64,000 nt of DNA from Exophiala sp. HKRS030 (taxonomy: Eukaryota; Ascomycota; Eurotiomycetes; Chaetothyriales; Herpotrichiellaceae): assembly GCA_023897205.1 (NCBI GenBank), contig JAHWDD010000005.1, positions 186,001 to 250,000 of the forward strand, given 5' to 3'. This document shows positions 52,763 to 64,000 of the stretch, piece by piece. The first letter of the stretch is position 1. The number at the start of each line of letters is the position of its first letter. The notes beneath the pieces are model-generated. The model was not told the DNA's origin. It was given only the letters and a program-made list of their open reading frames with translations, and did no database searches. The position numbers and the translations under genes were made by a program.

Positions 52763-55700
52763 TCAGTAGTCCTGGTAGTGATCCAAGTTCTGGGTTGATC
52801 CGTAACCACTGACAGGTCGACTTGGTTGTGGGACCCAATTCCCAGTAGCCTGGGCTCGTCGTTCTATACAAGAGTCAGTCATGCGTGATCAGAAAACTGG
52901 GGTATGAAAACAGCCTCACCTCTCTCGAAATCTGCCCATCTCTTCATGGTGATCTTGGTACTATCAAATTCACCTTCGTACTCCAGACCGGCTTTCTTGG
53001 TCTTCTCGCCTGCCGTCTTTCGTGTGTCACCCCAGCTGAAGTCGTCAAACTTCCAATAAGCGTAGGTTGGTAACACAAAGTTCCAAATTGGCAATGAACC
53101 CAGGTAGATCACCATCCATAGGATATATGACCAACGATGTGCCGTCAGAACAATCAAAACTGCCGGGAGACCGAGGATAAGAGCAAGCAGGACGAGAGGA
53201 ATGACTGGCACTGGTTTCCTCACAATCGAGATGATAATCAGATAGACGGTGAATGCAATGGCAGCTGGCAGGACCAATGTACCGATGAGTTCGATTCCAA
53301 CCACAAATTGCATGCTGAAACAGAATGTACCGCACAGATCTCGAACCAGGACGAGTTCCATCAAATTGTGCACCGTACTGTTGATCCATCTTCGTCGTTG
53401 GGAGAGCAAAACTTTGAATTCATCGGGAACTTGGGTTTTGCAGACAGCCTGGGGAACAAAGACTTGTTTGCGTTTGGGGAATGTCTTCAGCATCAACGTC
53501 GAAAGGTAACGATCTTCACCAAGAAGCAACAAGTTCTTCTTATGCAGAGTGTCCACCACATTTTCTGAATAATGCTCCACGATGTCGGGATTGGCCAAGA
53601 TGGGAACCCAGTAGTTCTGGCCGCCCTTGGGGGATTTGATCCGGTACATACAGAAACATCCGGGCAGACAAGTGACACCACCAAAGACTGATTCGAAAGA
53701 CTTGGATAAATGATGCGAGATGAAGTATTCAAAGACCTGAATACGTGTAACCCAAGACTGATTCTTGTTGGAAATCTTGGTCTCGCCACAAAGACCCATG
53801 ATCTCGGGATCCTTGACCATGGCTGAGATCATATGGGTGAGACTGTCAGGGAATACCTTCGTATCGGCATCGACCATGAGAACCGTTTCGTAAAAGTCGG
53901 GAGACATGCCAGTGACTTTCCAGAGACCGTTGAACATTTCGTATTCCAGTTCGGTCATTCTTTCATCAAACATGACCTTTTGCAAGAACGACATCAAGAT
54001 GATCTGACTGTCTCGCTTGCCTCGGTTGCCAGGTTTGCTTTTGGTGGCTTCGTCGGGTGTTCCGCATTTCACAACCATCATCATCGGCACGCGTTGCTGC
54101 TTATTTGGCGCGATTCTAGATTCCGGACCATAGTCATAAAATCCGGCATATACCTTGGCCATATTGTGCCGTTTGGAGCCACTGGCCACTGCAACATACG
54201 AGAACGCCTGAACATCTTCGGAGGCAATGACAAAATCACCCATCATTCCAAGGACAATATCGGGAGTGGATAAACTTTCTCCTTTGCCTTTAATGAGACC
54301 GTCGCAAATAACGAGAATCGCTTTATGGCTGTTGGGATAGTCGGTTGTCGCGATGGAGTCCAGTGTCGTGCGAATGCCTTCCTCACCTTCGGAATACGCA
54401 GTCACCAGGCAGAGGGTGTGAGCAAGCGGGTACCCAAAAGGCTGCCATTCGGGCGGTGGTTGCGGAACGACGTTATCGTGAATGAAACCTTCGGGTCCAT
54501 TGGCCCCGAGATTGTCCATTGTGACTGAATAACGTGATTCGTGACCGGATAGGAGCAAGCTGGATCTACTGGCGCCGACGCTCATGCGGGTCGCTAGGTC
54601 CAGCGTATTTTGACTGGTGTTATAGCCGCTCCTGTACAAACTGCCACCCGGTTGGGTCAGTTTAGCCTGTGAGGACTGACTGGTCATGGTGGTTGGAGGA
54701 GCTCGATTGGCCTTCGCAACGCGTTCGACAGCGTAGGGGCTGGTAAAACGTGATGTTTGTGGGAACAGCATACTTCCACGTTTGCTGGTTCTGCCATCAG
54801 AACCCGATATGGTAGTCGCAGGATCCATAAGTTTCGGTGCAGGTTTGTAGATATCGTCAGTCCAAGCTTCGATCTGCTCGGCTCGCTTCTTGGGATCCAT
54901 CGTCTGAGACGTTTTTGGGGCCCCGTACTTTCGGGCCAAGAACCACTGGAAGGCCAGGGCAAGAAAGAACTTTGCAAGGACAATGGACAGGATGAAGGCC
55001 AGTGAGACGTACAAGACGACTTTGGAAGCGATGCATCCCACTGATTCTGTATCAATCGAGCCCACCTTGGCAATTTGACTGAGGCATTTGCCTACTTTCT
55101 TGTCACTACCAGACTGCAAAACATGTGTAATATCCATTCCACGAATCTGATCATTTTTGCGCATGTCGTCAAATTGAGAAGGCCAGGCAACTTGGCTGGC
55201 ATTAAACCACTGGAGAAGGTCCAAGTCAATGACTGAACCAGAGTAGACAACAAGATTCCGACTCTTGTTTTTGACATCATCCCAGGTGAAGAACACTTCT
55301 CCAGATTTTTTGAGACCATGAAAGAAGGTATCGCGTCCTTTTGAGGTAGTGTGGCAGGCATAGCCCAGATAATAAGGCACAGTGGTGTTTACGGGCGAGG
55401 AACCATCCTGATTGAAAGCTGTACACGGAAAATACCAGGCCAAGTCCCCGTCAGAGTCTGTAGGGACATCTGATCCGGGGGCAAGTGTAATGAGCCCTTT
55501 GCAATCTCCGTTGACTTTCTGAAACATAAAACTTCCATCTTGCCCTCCATACTTATGCGGGAGGTCATACAGAACGTTGCTGTCCAATGGTATTCCCAGA
55601 GCCGCAGGATGTTGCGAGCGAGACAGATCATAAGCATTGCCATGAAAGATCATGTACCCTCTATCGACATGATTGATCTTGAGCCGGAGTCCAGGTTGTC

Positions 55701-56478
55701 CACATACTGCTTGGGTGAAGCCGAAGGTCAGAAATCCAACAAACCCAGCAATGAGGAGAATAATGCTGATCAGGCCGCACTTCTCTCTCCAGGCTCTTCT
55801 CTGGGCACGGGCTGGCATACCGAAGCATTGTAGGATGAAATCGGGGGCCCAGAATGTGATTATTGCACAATACACGTTCCATATGCTTGGAGGTTTGATC
55901 TTGTCTAGCTCCTTTTTCCGGAGTTTCTCCTCTTCGGTGATGTTACGTGTGTCTTTCCTGACCAACTTGCGCGGTTGATGCTTCTTGCCCACCGGCTCCA
56001 ACTTTCCTGGCACATGGGCTTTCCGTTGCTGGGCAGGAGTGAAATCATCGTCCAATACGGTTTTCTGATTACTGCTGTCCGAACTGACAGTGCGTCTTTC
56101 GGCCAGATCTTCGATAGCTGGGTCGTTGCCCGTTGTCGAGGGGAAGACTTCCATGTTCTGAGCATGTTGACGGTAATAGTAATTAGGATGGTCTCTATCA
56201 ATTCTGTTTCGTTCAGGGCGAATGAGAGATTTCTTGCGGCCAAGCTCGCTTTGGGTCATATTGGCCATGATAGGCTCCCAGTCGGCTACTCGAGAGCCGG
56301 GTGAAGGAGGGTCGTGCTCGGGGCCGGCTCGTTGACTCGAGTAAGGGCGGTTGTGAGGTGAATTGTATCCACCAGTCTCGATATCTCTCAATCGTCTGGA
56401 GGGAGAGTCTCGGTAAGGTGAGTGAGATTTTTCGCGCGTAGGCGAACTCGCAGGCCAGGGCCTGCGCGGGTCCGACAT
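52763..56478 (-). CDS. Class IV chitin synthase
   Basis: Two exons (56478-52920 and 52863-52763) give 1219 residues. The intron 52919-52864 near the 3' end replaces an in-frame read-through (stop near 52879) with a C-terminal tail ending NLDHYQDY. A charged N-terminal region of about 190 residues precedes paired membrane helices (from [12 protein letters not shown] and [17 protein letters not shown]) and a cytochrome-b5-like segment. The catalytic part has [17 protein letters not shown] (988-992) and QRRRW (1027-1031), followed by several membrane helices. This is the class that contains yeast Chs3, which makes most cell-wall chitin at the plasma membrane and needs the Skt5/Chs4 activator. 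An Skt5-like gene lies head to head at 59181. Confidence 0.95.
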
Positions 56479-59180
56479 CGTCTACGGGAGGAATGTGAGC
56501 GCTGGGTATGTGCAAACAACAATGGTATTGTCACGTACGCTTCGATATGTCAATTACCGTCCGATCATTGGTATCTGCAACTCGTTTTCTTTTCAAAATT
56601 TATTTCTGTGACGACAGCGCCTGCGCCGTCCCTTCAACCAAGGTAAACTCAACGAGAGTCGATGGTGGTCTGTATACTGTCTGGCGTTTGTTCTATCGCC
56701 TGCAAATGCCAACTATGCGATTGAAAGAGCCTTGGACACAGGCAGGATGTAGGATGGATAGGACAACGTGCAGTGTGCAGTGTGGTGACCGTCACCGAGG
56801 GTGAAACAAACAGTGGTTGCGTTTGTTGGCCACGGTCGAGATTCGAGGAATGTTGCGGAAGCGAGCGAAGAGGAAATCTATTGACAGACTAAGAGATCGA
56901 ATGGATACGAAGTCCGAAAAGTGGCAGTCGATTGAGTGAGCGTCAGAGAATGAGAATGAATGTTGTTCGTGTGTTTGCGAGAAACAGGAGTAGCAAATGT
57001 GCTGATGGGAGAAAAGCACGATGGCAATTGTGCACCTTGCTCCGTACTGTACTGTGCAGTGTTTTGGGCTTGCATGGATACGGCAAGAGAAAATACAGGA
57101 TTGGCTATGGGCTGGTGACAGGGATTCGGCTGGTGGATCATCAGGAGAGACTTGACAAAATTCACCAGGGTGAAGCGTTGCTGTATCTATCTTTTTCAAT
57201 ACTGGAAAGAGAACGAAAATGAGAAGCATAAAGCAACAATGTCAAACATCACTTGATTCTTCCAACAGCTTAACTACAGACTCAAACCATCCTTTGTCGA
57301 CTCTCCTCTCCCTGCTACCTCTGCATCTACTACTGTACTATACTCCGTACTACAATCCGTACGCAACATCTGTTGGGCGCAGTTTCTCAACTGCGGAGTG
57401 GCCTCGGTTGTGGCTGAGCTTCGATCATCGCTTGTTTAGTGTGGTTTGGTATTTTTAACCCCGATGTTGCCCTGACAGTCGCCCGTCAAATCGACCTATC
57501 GTTGGGAGTCTTGGGCACTAGTAGAGACGATTCTGCCGCCACATGCCGCGACTCTTCTGCCTGCGATGACATCTGACAAGTGAGCCATGACAACCTTCGA
57601 CACGTTGCCTCCCTCAATACCTGTTGGGCCGGGCAAAAGTGCTCTTTGGGGGAGTTTGTGAGAGGCCGTTTCAGTAAATGGTCCTCCGTACTCCAGTATG
57701 CCGTTATGAGGGACACATCAGCGGCATCTGTGCTGTAATCGGGTGTATCTCAAGTTCGAGTGAATTAATTTGGAGGTCAGCGACGAGGTGATGGTGTGGT
57801 GAGTCGTCATCATCTCACCCAATCCAGCACGCACAAGCTCCAGGCCAGTAGCAAGATTCCCAGCTGTTTGAGCGCGTTGGCTTGTTGTCTCAATAATAAA
57901 AGTCCTCCTTGACTCCTAAACTGAGACCTGCTTGGACGCGAAAACGGACTGCTAGAGACGGCTTAGGTGGTCGGCCCCTCCCGGAAGACTAAGCGCCCCC
58001 AATACAGCCTAGCACAGCCTATTTAGCAGGCCTAACATGTTGGTCTTTCAAGCGCCCATGGTGCCTCTGAGCGTCTCGAGGTACTCCAAAGACCGAGTAT
58101 TCGTATCCGTACTTGCTGGGAACCAAAGACCACGAGCATCTGCTATGGATACTCCGTAATATGAGGGAGACCTTGATACCTGAGAAACGTCAGGTACCTT
58201 AGTTATTGGTTGGTAGCTACGCGTCGTCTCTCAGCATATTCGTGTGTGAACTCTGCGTTCTGTAGTTCTCCATATAATAGACAGGACAGTGTATTGTAGG
58301 TGGTACTGTCAGGCCTGGCTCTGAAATGTCAAATCATTGACCATGCGTCGATGAACACCGAGAGCTTGGTCTGTCGGGTTGTTCGTTCGTATCCAGCACT
58401 AATAGTGGGTTGTGTAACCATGTGCTATGTCGCACAGTGAGCAGTAGTCAGCTGCTTGTTGTATTCCTGGCACTGCCAGAATTACACAAAGACATGTCTT
58501 GTTTGTTCCTGGAAAAGAGCGTGAGAAAGAGAATCTATTCTAACCATATCCCAACAGCCGGCGAACAAAGAAGGCCGGCTTCACTAGGCTTCAGGAGGCA
58601 GTTGAGGAAAGGGAGCGACATCAACCAAGTGGGTGTGCGTGTGCGCGGGGGCGTCAACCCTGTCACTCTCCCTTACATACATTTTTACCTCCTCCATCAT
58701 CCTCGCTCCCTGTCAAATCCATCCCTATCCGGCATTCTACTACGTTCTACTTCATTATTTGCAACTCCATTCCTCTCCTTCCGCTCTGACTGTACTGCTC
58801 GTGTCTGTTATTGTTGCCAGCGAGTTCTGTTGTTTAGCATCCTCAGACTGTTGTCGCTCGCTTTACCTGGAAGTCCTTTGCCCAAGCCTACGCCCTTCGC
58901 TCCCTTGTCAATCCAAGAACACTGTCCCTGTGATCAAGAAGACGCCACAGCATTCCTCCATCCAACGACGTGATTTCCTAGACCATCCTTACCTTCCTCG
59001 ACCAATTGGCCGCATTCCAACTTCGCCTCTGACCTGGTGGTTGCTGGTCAATCGCCTCTTGCGCAAGTTCCCTGAGACCAACAATCTCCTGCCATCTCTG
59101 TTGCTTTCACAGATACATTTCACCATATTGACACACAAATGTCTTCTTTTTGACGTGTCAGCGACTGTGTCTGCGTCGGC
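56479..59180. promoter_or_regulatory. Divergent promoter region of chitin synthase and Skt5-like gene
   Basis: This 2.7-kb region separates two divergent cell-wall genes. Pyrimidine-rich leaders approach the right-hand start (58640-59180). TACTCCGTA occurs at 57341-57349 and 58150-58158, with near copies at about 57037 and 57685. Frames in the right part (58410-59330) are chance openings in low-complexity leader DNA. Confidence 0.5.
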
Positions 59181-61313
59181 ATGGCTGAAACAACGAGTCA
59201 TCCACTCCCTCCGACTCCCCCTCCACCCATCTACTCCCCTCCTCTCCGAACCGATAGTCCACAGATCATTGAACCCGTGGATGAGCGCGAGACTGGCCTT
59301 GCGCGGCCAAGCAACGCACAATCGAAGCAAATAAGCAACCCTTCCATATCAATGTCTCTGGCAGATGAGCGACCACTGTCAACATCCCCTGCGCCCTCAA
59401 GCCTGCAGATCACTCCGCCAGAGACAGCAATGTCAAGATCAACCGATCCTGTAGCGCCAAAGCGAACCTTGACTCCTCAACCTTCGCAGCAGCCAGATCC
59501 AAATAAACTCTCACCTACACCGCAGGCCATATTCAAGAGGCGGCCGGTAGACGGTGACAGCGTCGCTGACCACCGAAGAGTTTCTTCTGAGAACTTTACC
59601 TCTAAAGATGGGAATGTTGAGTTGACACCCTTCCAGAAAAGAGCCATACGACATGTTTCTGCATCTGCTCTGGAAACAGAAGTACCACCAGGAAGCTTTG
59701 AGCCATTGAGTTACCACCATCAGCTCGTGGAGGATGCCGAAATGAAATCTCTTGACAAGCGGGCGTCCAAGTTGACCATCGATACTGACAATTCTGGTCA
59801 GCCGGATGGTAGCCGTAACAGTACATATGGCAGGAACTTGCAGAGACCAGATAGCGGATTTTCGAGCACCTCTGATTTTCGGGGCCGGTCACATTCGCCC
59901 AATAATCTGTCCCCAGGTCGACCTGTTTCTCGAGGTTCACGTTCGCCAGATACTCGACCTTTGTCCTATGTTGATCTTCTCAATGTGCCGTATCCTCAAG
60001 CTGCGCCGAGTGGTGCTGAAAATCTCGTCAATTCGGGTCTTCGCACCGTGGTTGGGAACAACGCCAATCTTCTGTCGACCAGGAAAACGCTCGACATGTA
60101 CCGTGCCAACGTCAAAAAGACCAATGACCCGGCAGTGCAGTATGAATTTGCCGTATTCATGATCAGCGCGGCTCAGGAGGAGGGACTTGAAGGGGACGCG
60201 CATTCAGATACGGCAAAGTCGGAGAAATCGCATCAGTCTGTGAGAGATGATCTTTTGAAAGAGGCCAAGCATATCCTGCAGAAATTGTCTGATCGCTCCT
60301 ACCCATTCGCACAGTATTATCTGGCCGACGGATATGCATCCGGTCTATTCAACAAAGGCCGAGAAGACTGGGATCGTGCATTTCCCCTTTTCCTCGCAGC
60401 ATCTAAACATGGACACGCCGAGGCGGGGTACCGTACCGCGTTGTGTTACGAATTTGGCTGGGGTTCGCGGGTGGACGCAGCCAAAGCAGTGCAATTCTAT
60501 CAACACGCTGCCAGCAAAAATCACCCTGGAGCCATGCTGCGACTTGGACGAGCCTGCTTGACTGGCGACATGGGATTGACTAAAAAATACCGTGAGGGCG
60601 TGAGATGGCTCAAGCGCGGCGCTGAATCTGCTGATTTCCAGTACAACCAAGCTCCTCACGATCTAGGATGTCTTCACGAGACAGGCTACGGTCCAGACGT
60701 GTTCAAGGACGAGTCCTACGCCGCCCAGCTGTACACCAAAGCTGCCGACCTGGGCCATGTCGAGGCCAACTATCGACTCGGACAAGCGTATGAGCTCGGT
60801 CAATTGAACTGTCCCCAGGATCCTGCCCTCAGCATTCACTTCTACACTGGTGCAGCGGAACGAGGCCATGCCGAATCACAAATGGCACTTTGCGCGTGGT
60901 ACATGGTTGGCGTACCGAACGTTTTGGACAAGGATGAAGCCGAGGCATATGAATGGGCGAAAAAGGCTGCCGACCAAGGTCTACCCAAGGCCGAATACAC
61001 CGTGGGCTACTTTACAGAAACGGGCATCGGTTGTCGTCGCGATCCGCTTGAAGCCAATGTCTGGTACGTGCGTGCAGCAGAACACGGAGAAGAGAGGGCC
61101 AAACACCGAATCGCAGCTATCAAAGCTGCTGGTTCCGGGGCAGATCCCATGACAGCGGCGGCGGTCGGGAAGAAGGGATTGTTGACGGACAGCAAAAGTT
61201 CGGGCAATATTGGACCACATGGTGAGCAAATTGACGTCAACGTCAACACAAGCACAACCCGACTGACAAGAACCACAGAGGGAGAAAAGAAGAAAAAGTT
61301 TGGTATCTTCTAG
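59181..61313 (+). CDS. Sel1-repeat protein, Skt5/Chs4-type chitin synthase activator
   Basis: An intronless frame of 710 residues. The N-terminal 260 residues are Pro/Ser/Thr-rich and disordered-looking. From about 300 to 650 there are at least six Sel1-like repeats, such as AQYYLADGYASGLF, AGYRTALCYEFGWG, AMLRLGRACLTGD, ANYRLGQAYELGQ and AEYTVGYFTETGIG. This layout and the KKTNDPAVQYEFAVFM block match Skt5/Chs4 proteins, which anchor and activate class IV chitin synthase at the plasma membrane. The C-terminus is basic (KKKKFGIF) and lacks the CaaX prenylation box of the yeast protein. Its head-to-head position with the class IV chitin synthase supports the assignment. A general Sel1 adaptor remains possible. 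Confidence 0.85.
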   Translation: MAETTSHPLPPTPPPPIYSPPLRTDSPQIIEPVDERETGLARPSNAQSKQISNPSISMSLADERPLSTSPAPSSLQITPPETAMSRSTDPVAPKRTLTPQPSQQPDPNKLSPTPQAIFKRRPVDGDSVADHRRVSSENFTSKDGNVELTPFQKRAIRHVSASALETEVPPGSFEPLSYHHQLVEDAEMKSLDKRASKLTIDTDNSGQPDGSRNSTYGRNLQRPDSGFSSTSDFRGRSHSPNNLSPGRPVSRGSRSPDTRPLSYVDLLNVPYPQAAPSGAENLVNSGLRTVVGNNANLLSTRKTLDMYRANVKKTNDPAVQYEFAVFMISAAQEEGLEGDAHSDTAKSEKSHQSVRDDLLKEAKHILQKLSDRSYPFAQYYLADGYASGLFNKGREDWDRAFPLFLAASKHGHAEAGYRTALCYEFGWGSRVDAAKAVQFYQHAASKNHPGAMLRLGRACLTGDMGLTKKYREGVRWLKRGAESADFQYNQAPHDLGCLHETGYGPDVFKDESYAAQLYTKAADLGHVEANYRLGQAYELGQLNCPQDPALSIHFYTGAAERGHAESQMALCAWYMVGVPNVLDKDEAEAYEWAKKAADQGLPKAEYTVGYFTETGIGCRRDPLEANVWYVRAAEHGEERAKHRIAAIKAAGSGADPMTAAAVGKKGLLTDSKSSGNIGPHGEQIDVNVNTSTTRLTRTTEGEKKKKFGIF

Positions 61314-62855
61314 ACGGAGACTTTGTAGATCAGCAGTCTAGCGATACAGCGATGTAGCATTTCAAGGCGCAAGAAGCAAAACTTGGGAAGATTTAATGGC
61401 ATCAGAGATTCATCTGGGACAGCATCGCGGTTGGACGAGGCATGGGTCAGAAAAATGCATCGCATAGCATTAGCATCGGACAATGGGATGAAGTGAGATA
61501 TGATGATCCTCGACAGAGACTGGTGATCAGTTCGATGGGGGGAGGTAGTCGAGGTGGATGGATCACGTGTTAGATAACGTGACTCTGGATCTCCTGCGTA
61601 ATGAGAAAAAGATCGAGGAGTGAGCCACACAAATCACCATCATCAATCATAATCACTTTTCATTCCCTTTTCTCATCCAATCCCGACGATGCAGCTAAAC
61701 GTCTCTTGGACCTTCTTCTCTATTGCCCCTCTCAAGCTTTTTCGTCTTGTCTGGCGTTGACGCAATACAATTGCAGTATCTGTTCTCCTTGCCACCGCTC
61801 AGCTGAGCCACTCTCTACACGTACTATGGGAATGACTCCTGAAAATGATCTCGCCTCCGAGGTCATCTGGCCCATCGTATCCCCCTTGGAGCCTATGATA
61901 TCGCAGTAATTGGCGAGATCTGGCGGTGTATGCGGTGGTACAGACCATGGCCCCTTGGCATGCAGCAACTTGATCTAGTCACGTCGTCGCCAATCAAGTC
62001 GCCGTCTTCAACGGCCTTCTGCGTCTCTAGTCTGGTGGCCTCTGGGTTTCGACCTCCCGCCAGATCTCAAAACCCAATCCGTTTTCCATCACATGGTCCT
62101 ATGATTGACGATTTCGTGTCCTCCTGGCCTTATGTTGGTCGAACAAATGTCGGCATATCGGTGCCGTTTCCTCTCCACTCTGGATTCAATTGGCGCCCAA
62201 GACGATCATCTCTACGAAGACCTTCTCCCACCAATCCCTCTCATCTGGCGGCTTGTTTCTTGCACTCCCCCACACGATGCAACGCCCAACGGCGCCAGAT
62301 GCCAGCAAAGTCTCGCTAACCATGACTTCCTAAAACAGTTGACGCCCTTTTTCGCCTCTGCTCTCTGAATAATTCTACGACCCTCTCGTTTCCCCTTGCA
62401 TTGTTTCATTCCTGGCGAAATTCCAGTCTCAATTATGCTTTTCGATTCCGCTGTTGAGCGCCGTTGTGGGACTGCGACATGGTCCGTCATGCAATGATGC
62501 GTGTCTCGAGATTTGGCGGTCACTCACCGTACATCATGTGCTGATCCTCAATATACTTTAAAATTCTTTTCACCATACTGACAAACTGAGCTTCAACGAC
62601 GACAAACGCTCTCTTTCATTCATTGTCTCCATTCGTTGTTTTTTTTTGCTTTGACTTCTTTGTCTCTCGTAACCCTCTGACGAAACGATCGGGTCAACGG
62701 TACCACCACCAAGTCATATCCCACACACCCCAACTTTGACTACAGCACATCTACGGCCTCGAAGAAAACATTTTGACGAATTTTGACGACAAGTTCTATA
62801 ACCAGCGACCAACCCGGACGAACAACTTATGATTAAAGCTAGTCAGTGACACGCA
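61314..62855. other. Intergenic region and 5' leader of the next gene
   Basis: About 1.5 kb without a supported gene. The last 280 bp are T/C-rich, as expected of a fungal promoter and leader. Frames at 61601-61909, 61930-62319 and 62105-62368 show no motif and mutually overlap. An intron in a long 5' leader cannot be excluded. Confidence 0.45.
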
Positions 62856-64000
62856 ATGAAGGATACAGTTGACCACTCGGACGCCGAATCATTCCATTCG
62901 GCCATATCAAACACGAACAAGACAGTACGACAAACGACCATGCCAGAAAATCATCCCGCCAAGAAATCTAGATGTCGACGATCATGCAGGCGACACGTGC
63001 AAGACCTGATGAAGCAGCCTGATGGCTCGACGAGCTCAGAAGATGCTGGGGCCGAGTCAAGCGAGACCGACCGAAGAATTTCTCGACCTTGCTCGAGTCG
63101 GTCCAGGTACCGACCAAACAGTCCCAATCCTAGCATACCGAGACGGCAGAACAGTGTCAACCTTGGAGGGAGGGAGAAGAGGAGAAGAAGGCACTCTTCC
63201 CCAAAAAAGGATCCGGCCGCTTTACACCGACAGAGCTGTCAGCTCTTTTCATCGTTGGATGGGATGCTCGCCCTGAGTCGAGAATTTACTCCGTCTCCCA
63301 GCGTTTCGACGACACGAACGGCCACTCGACACCCTTCGCTCGTTCCAGGGGATGTCGCTGGCTCTCACTTCAAAGCGGACGTTGAGGAACGCCAGCTTTG
63401 CCACAGCGTGGACCAAAAGTTGAAAATGGTCGAAAGAGAACAATGTAGTGTTGGTGGTGGTGGTGATGGTGGTTCGTACAACACAACGAGGAGGAGTGTG
63501 TCGTCCTCACCGACCTTCCGGCATAGTTATTCCGAATCTTCGTTGATCTACCAGTCACGCATTGTCACCCCGAGAATATCAATGTCAATGTCTGTGGGCG
63601 GACGCGTGTACAACAACTGCGGCGCGGCGGCCGCGGCGGCCGCGGCGGCGGCCGTGCAGAGAAGACCACCCTTGAACACGGTCATATCCTGGACCTCCAA
63701 CGCCACTCGGCGAGAAGAGTACGAAAAGATCGACCGAGCTCATTCCGGCGTCAGGGGTTTCCTGAGGAAGATGTTGCCAAAGTGTGTGCACTCGAAAAAC
63801 TCCCGGAGAGCATTCTACACCGGAGGTGACGGTGACAGTGACAGCGTGAGGAGGTTCCGAATGAGTTTGGACGAAACCGACGAAACGGATGAGACAGATC
63901 ATGATGACGAGCGAGTGGCGACGGAAAAAATCAAACGTGACGACGACGATGATGGTGTCGATGTCGATACCGTGGACGTGGATGAGAAGGCCATTCACAC
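62856..64000 (+). CDS. Conserved-looking fungal protein of unknown function (partial, runs off right edge)
   Basis: A plus-strand frame opens at ATG 62856 and stays open for 381 codons to the edge, so the C-terminus is missing. It is rich in Ser, Arg and acidic residues, with disordered texture. Low-complexity tracts include a Gly run (about 63451-63470), ten alanines (about 63622-63653, GCG/GCC) and Asp/Glu-rich stretches near the end. The segment VISWTSNATRREEYEKIDRA, continuing HSGVRGFLRKMLPK, is different. It is compact, charged-aromatic and looks like a conserved block I associate with uncharacterised ascomycete proteins. No enzyme motif, membrane helix or signal peptide is seen. The long antisense frames here are shadows. 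Confidence 0.75.
   Translation, partial: MKDTVDHSDAESFHSAISNTNKTVRQTTMPENHPAKKSRCRRSCRRHVQDLMKQPDGSTSSEDAGAESSETDRRISRPCSSRSRYRPNSPNPSIPRRQNSVNLGGREKRRRRHSSPKKDPAALHRQSCQLFSSLDGMLALSREFTPSPSVSTTRTATRHPSLVPGDVAGSHFKADVEERQLCHSVDQKLKMVEREQCSVGGGGDGGSYNTTRRSVSSSPTFRHSYSESSLIYQSRIVTPRISMSMSVGGRVYNNCGAAAAAAAAAAVQRRPPLNTVISWTSNATRREEYEKIDRAHSGVRGFLRKMLPKCVHSKNSRRAFYTGGDGDSDSVRRFRMSLDETDETDETDHDDERVATEKIKRDDDDDGVDVDTVDVDEKAIH

Noticed and set aside
52879..52919. Chitin synthase 3' end by direct read-through to a stop near 52879
   Set aside because: A GT-AG intron (52919-52864) leads to a further 33-codon tail ending in NLDHYQDY, which has the charged, Gln/Tyr/Gly-rich character expected of class IV tails.
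58410..59334. Frames of 187 and 233 codons just left of and overlapping the Skt5-like start
   Set aside because: They arise from pyrimidine-rich leader DNA, translate to Ser/Leu/Pro-rich sequence and overlap the real frame.

Overview
The window is nuclear DNA of a filamentous ascomycete (Pezizomycotina). Genes are dense and broken by short GT-AG introns, mostly 45-95 bp. The gene families are typical of moulds: Zn2Cys6 regulator, fungal P450s, class IV chitin synthase with a cytochrome-b5-like N-terminal part, Skt5-type activator and scytalone dehydratase. The last gene points to DHN-melanin. A melanised, catabolically versatile fungus fits, but the class cannot be fixed from the sequence.

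Region 1 (387-40299) is a block of 22 metabolic genes. From left to right they encode: an MBL-fold hydrolase, three SDRs, an enoyl-CoA hydratase, an orphan small beta-rich protein, a paraoxonase-like lactonase, an amidohydrolase, a P450, a VOC protein, an NmrA-like reductase, an alpha/beta hydrolase, a sugar-porter MFS, an NAD-dependent epimerase/reductase, a fourth classical SDR, an epoxide hydrolase, a Baeyer-Villiger-type monooxygenase, a cyclase-family hydrolase, an acyl-CoA ligase, a 14-TM drug/siderophore-type MFS, a Zn2Cys6 regulator and a second P450. There is no polyketide synthase, NRPS, terpene cyclase or prenyltransferase. The set reads as a degradation route: hydroxylation or epoxidation, diol formation, oxidation to ketone, ring expansion to lactone, lactone opening, CoA activation, then beta-oxidation. 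Its promoters share two boxes: the palindrome CCGCGG (15 intergenic copies) and CCGAGG/CCTCGG. Most promoters lacking the first carry the second. The cluster regulator has a zinc finger resembling the FarA/CTF1 type, a family reported to bind CCTCGG.

Region 2 (40300-46188) is gene-poor. It holds a decayed P450 relic, AT-rich stretches and the start of a series of exact TACTCCGTA/TACGGAGTA nonamers that occur only in the right-hand half of the window.

Region 3 (46189-51811) has scytalone dehydratase (with a GC-AG intron), a second sugar porter and an FAD-dependent aromatic-type hydroxylase.

Region 4 (52763-64000) looks like core genome. A class IV chitin synthase lies head to head with an Skt5/Chs4-type Sel1-repeat activator across a 2.7 kb divergent promoter region. 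A low-complexity conserved fungal protein of unknown function then runs off the right edge. All exon structures were deduced by eye from splice signals, reading phase and conserved motifs. No RNA gene, CRISPR array or intact transposon was seen.
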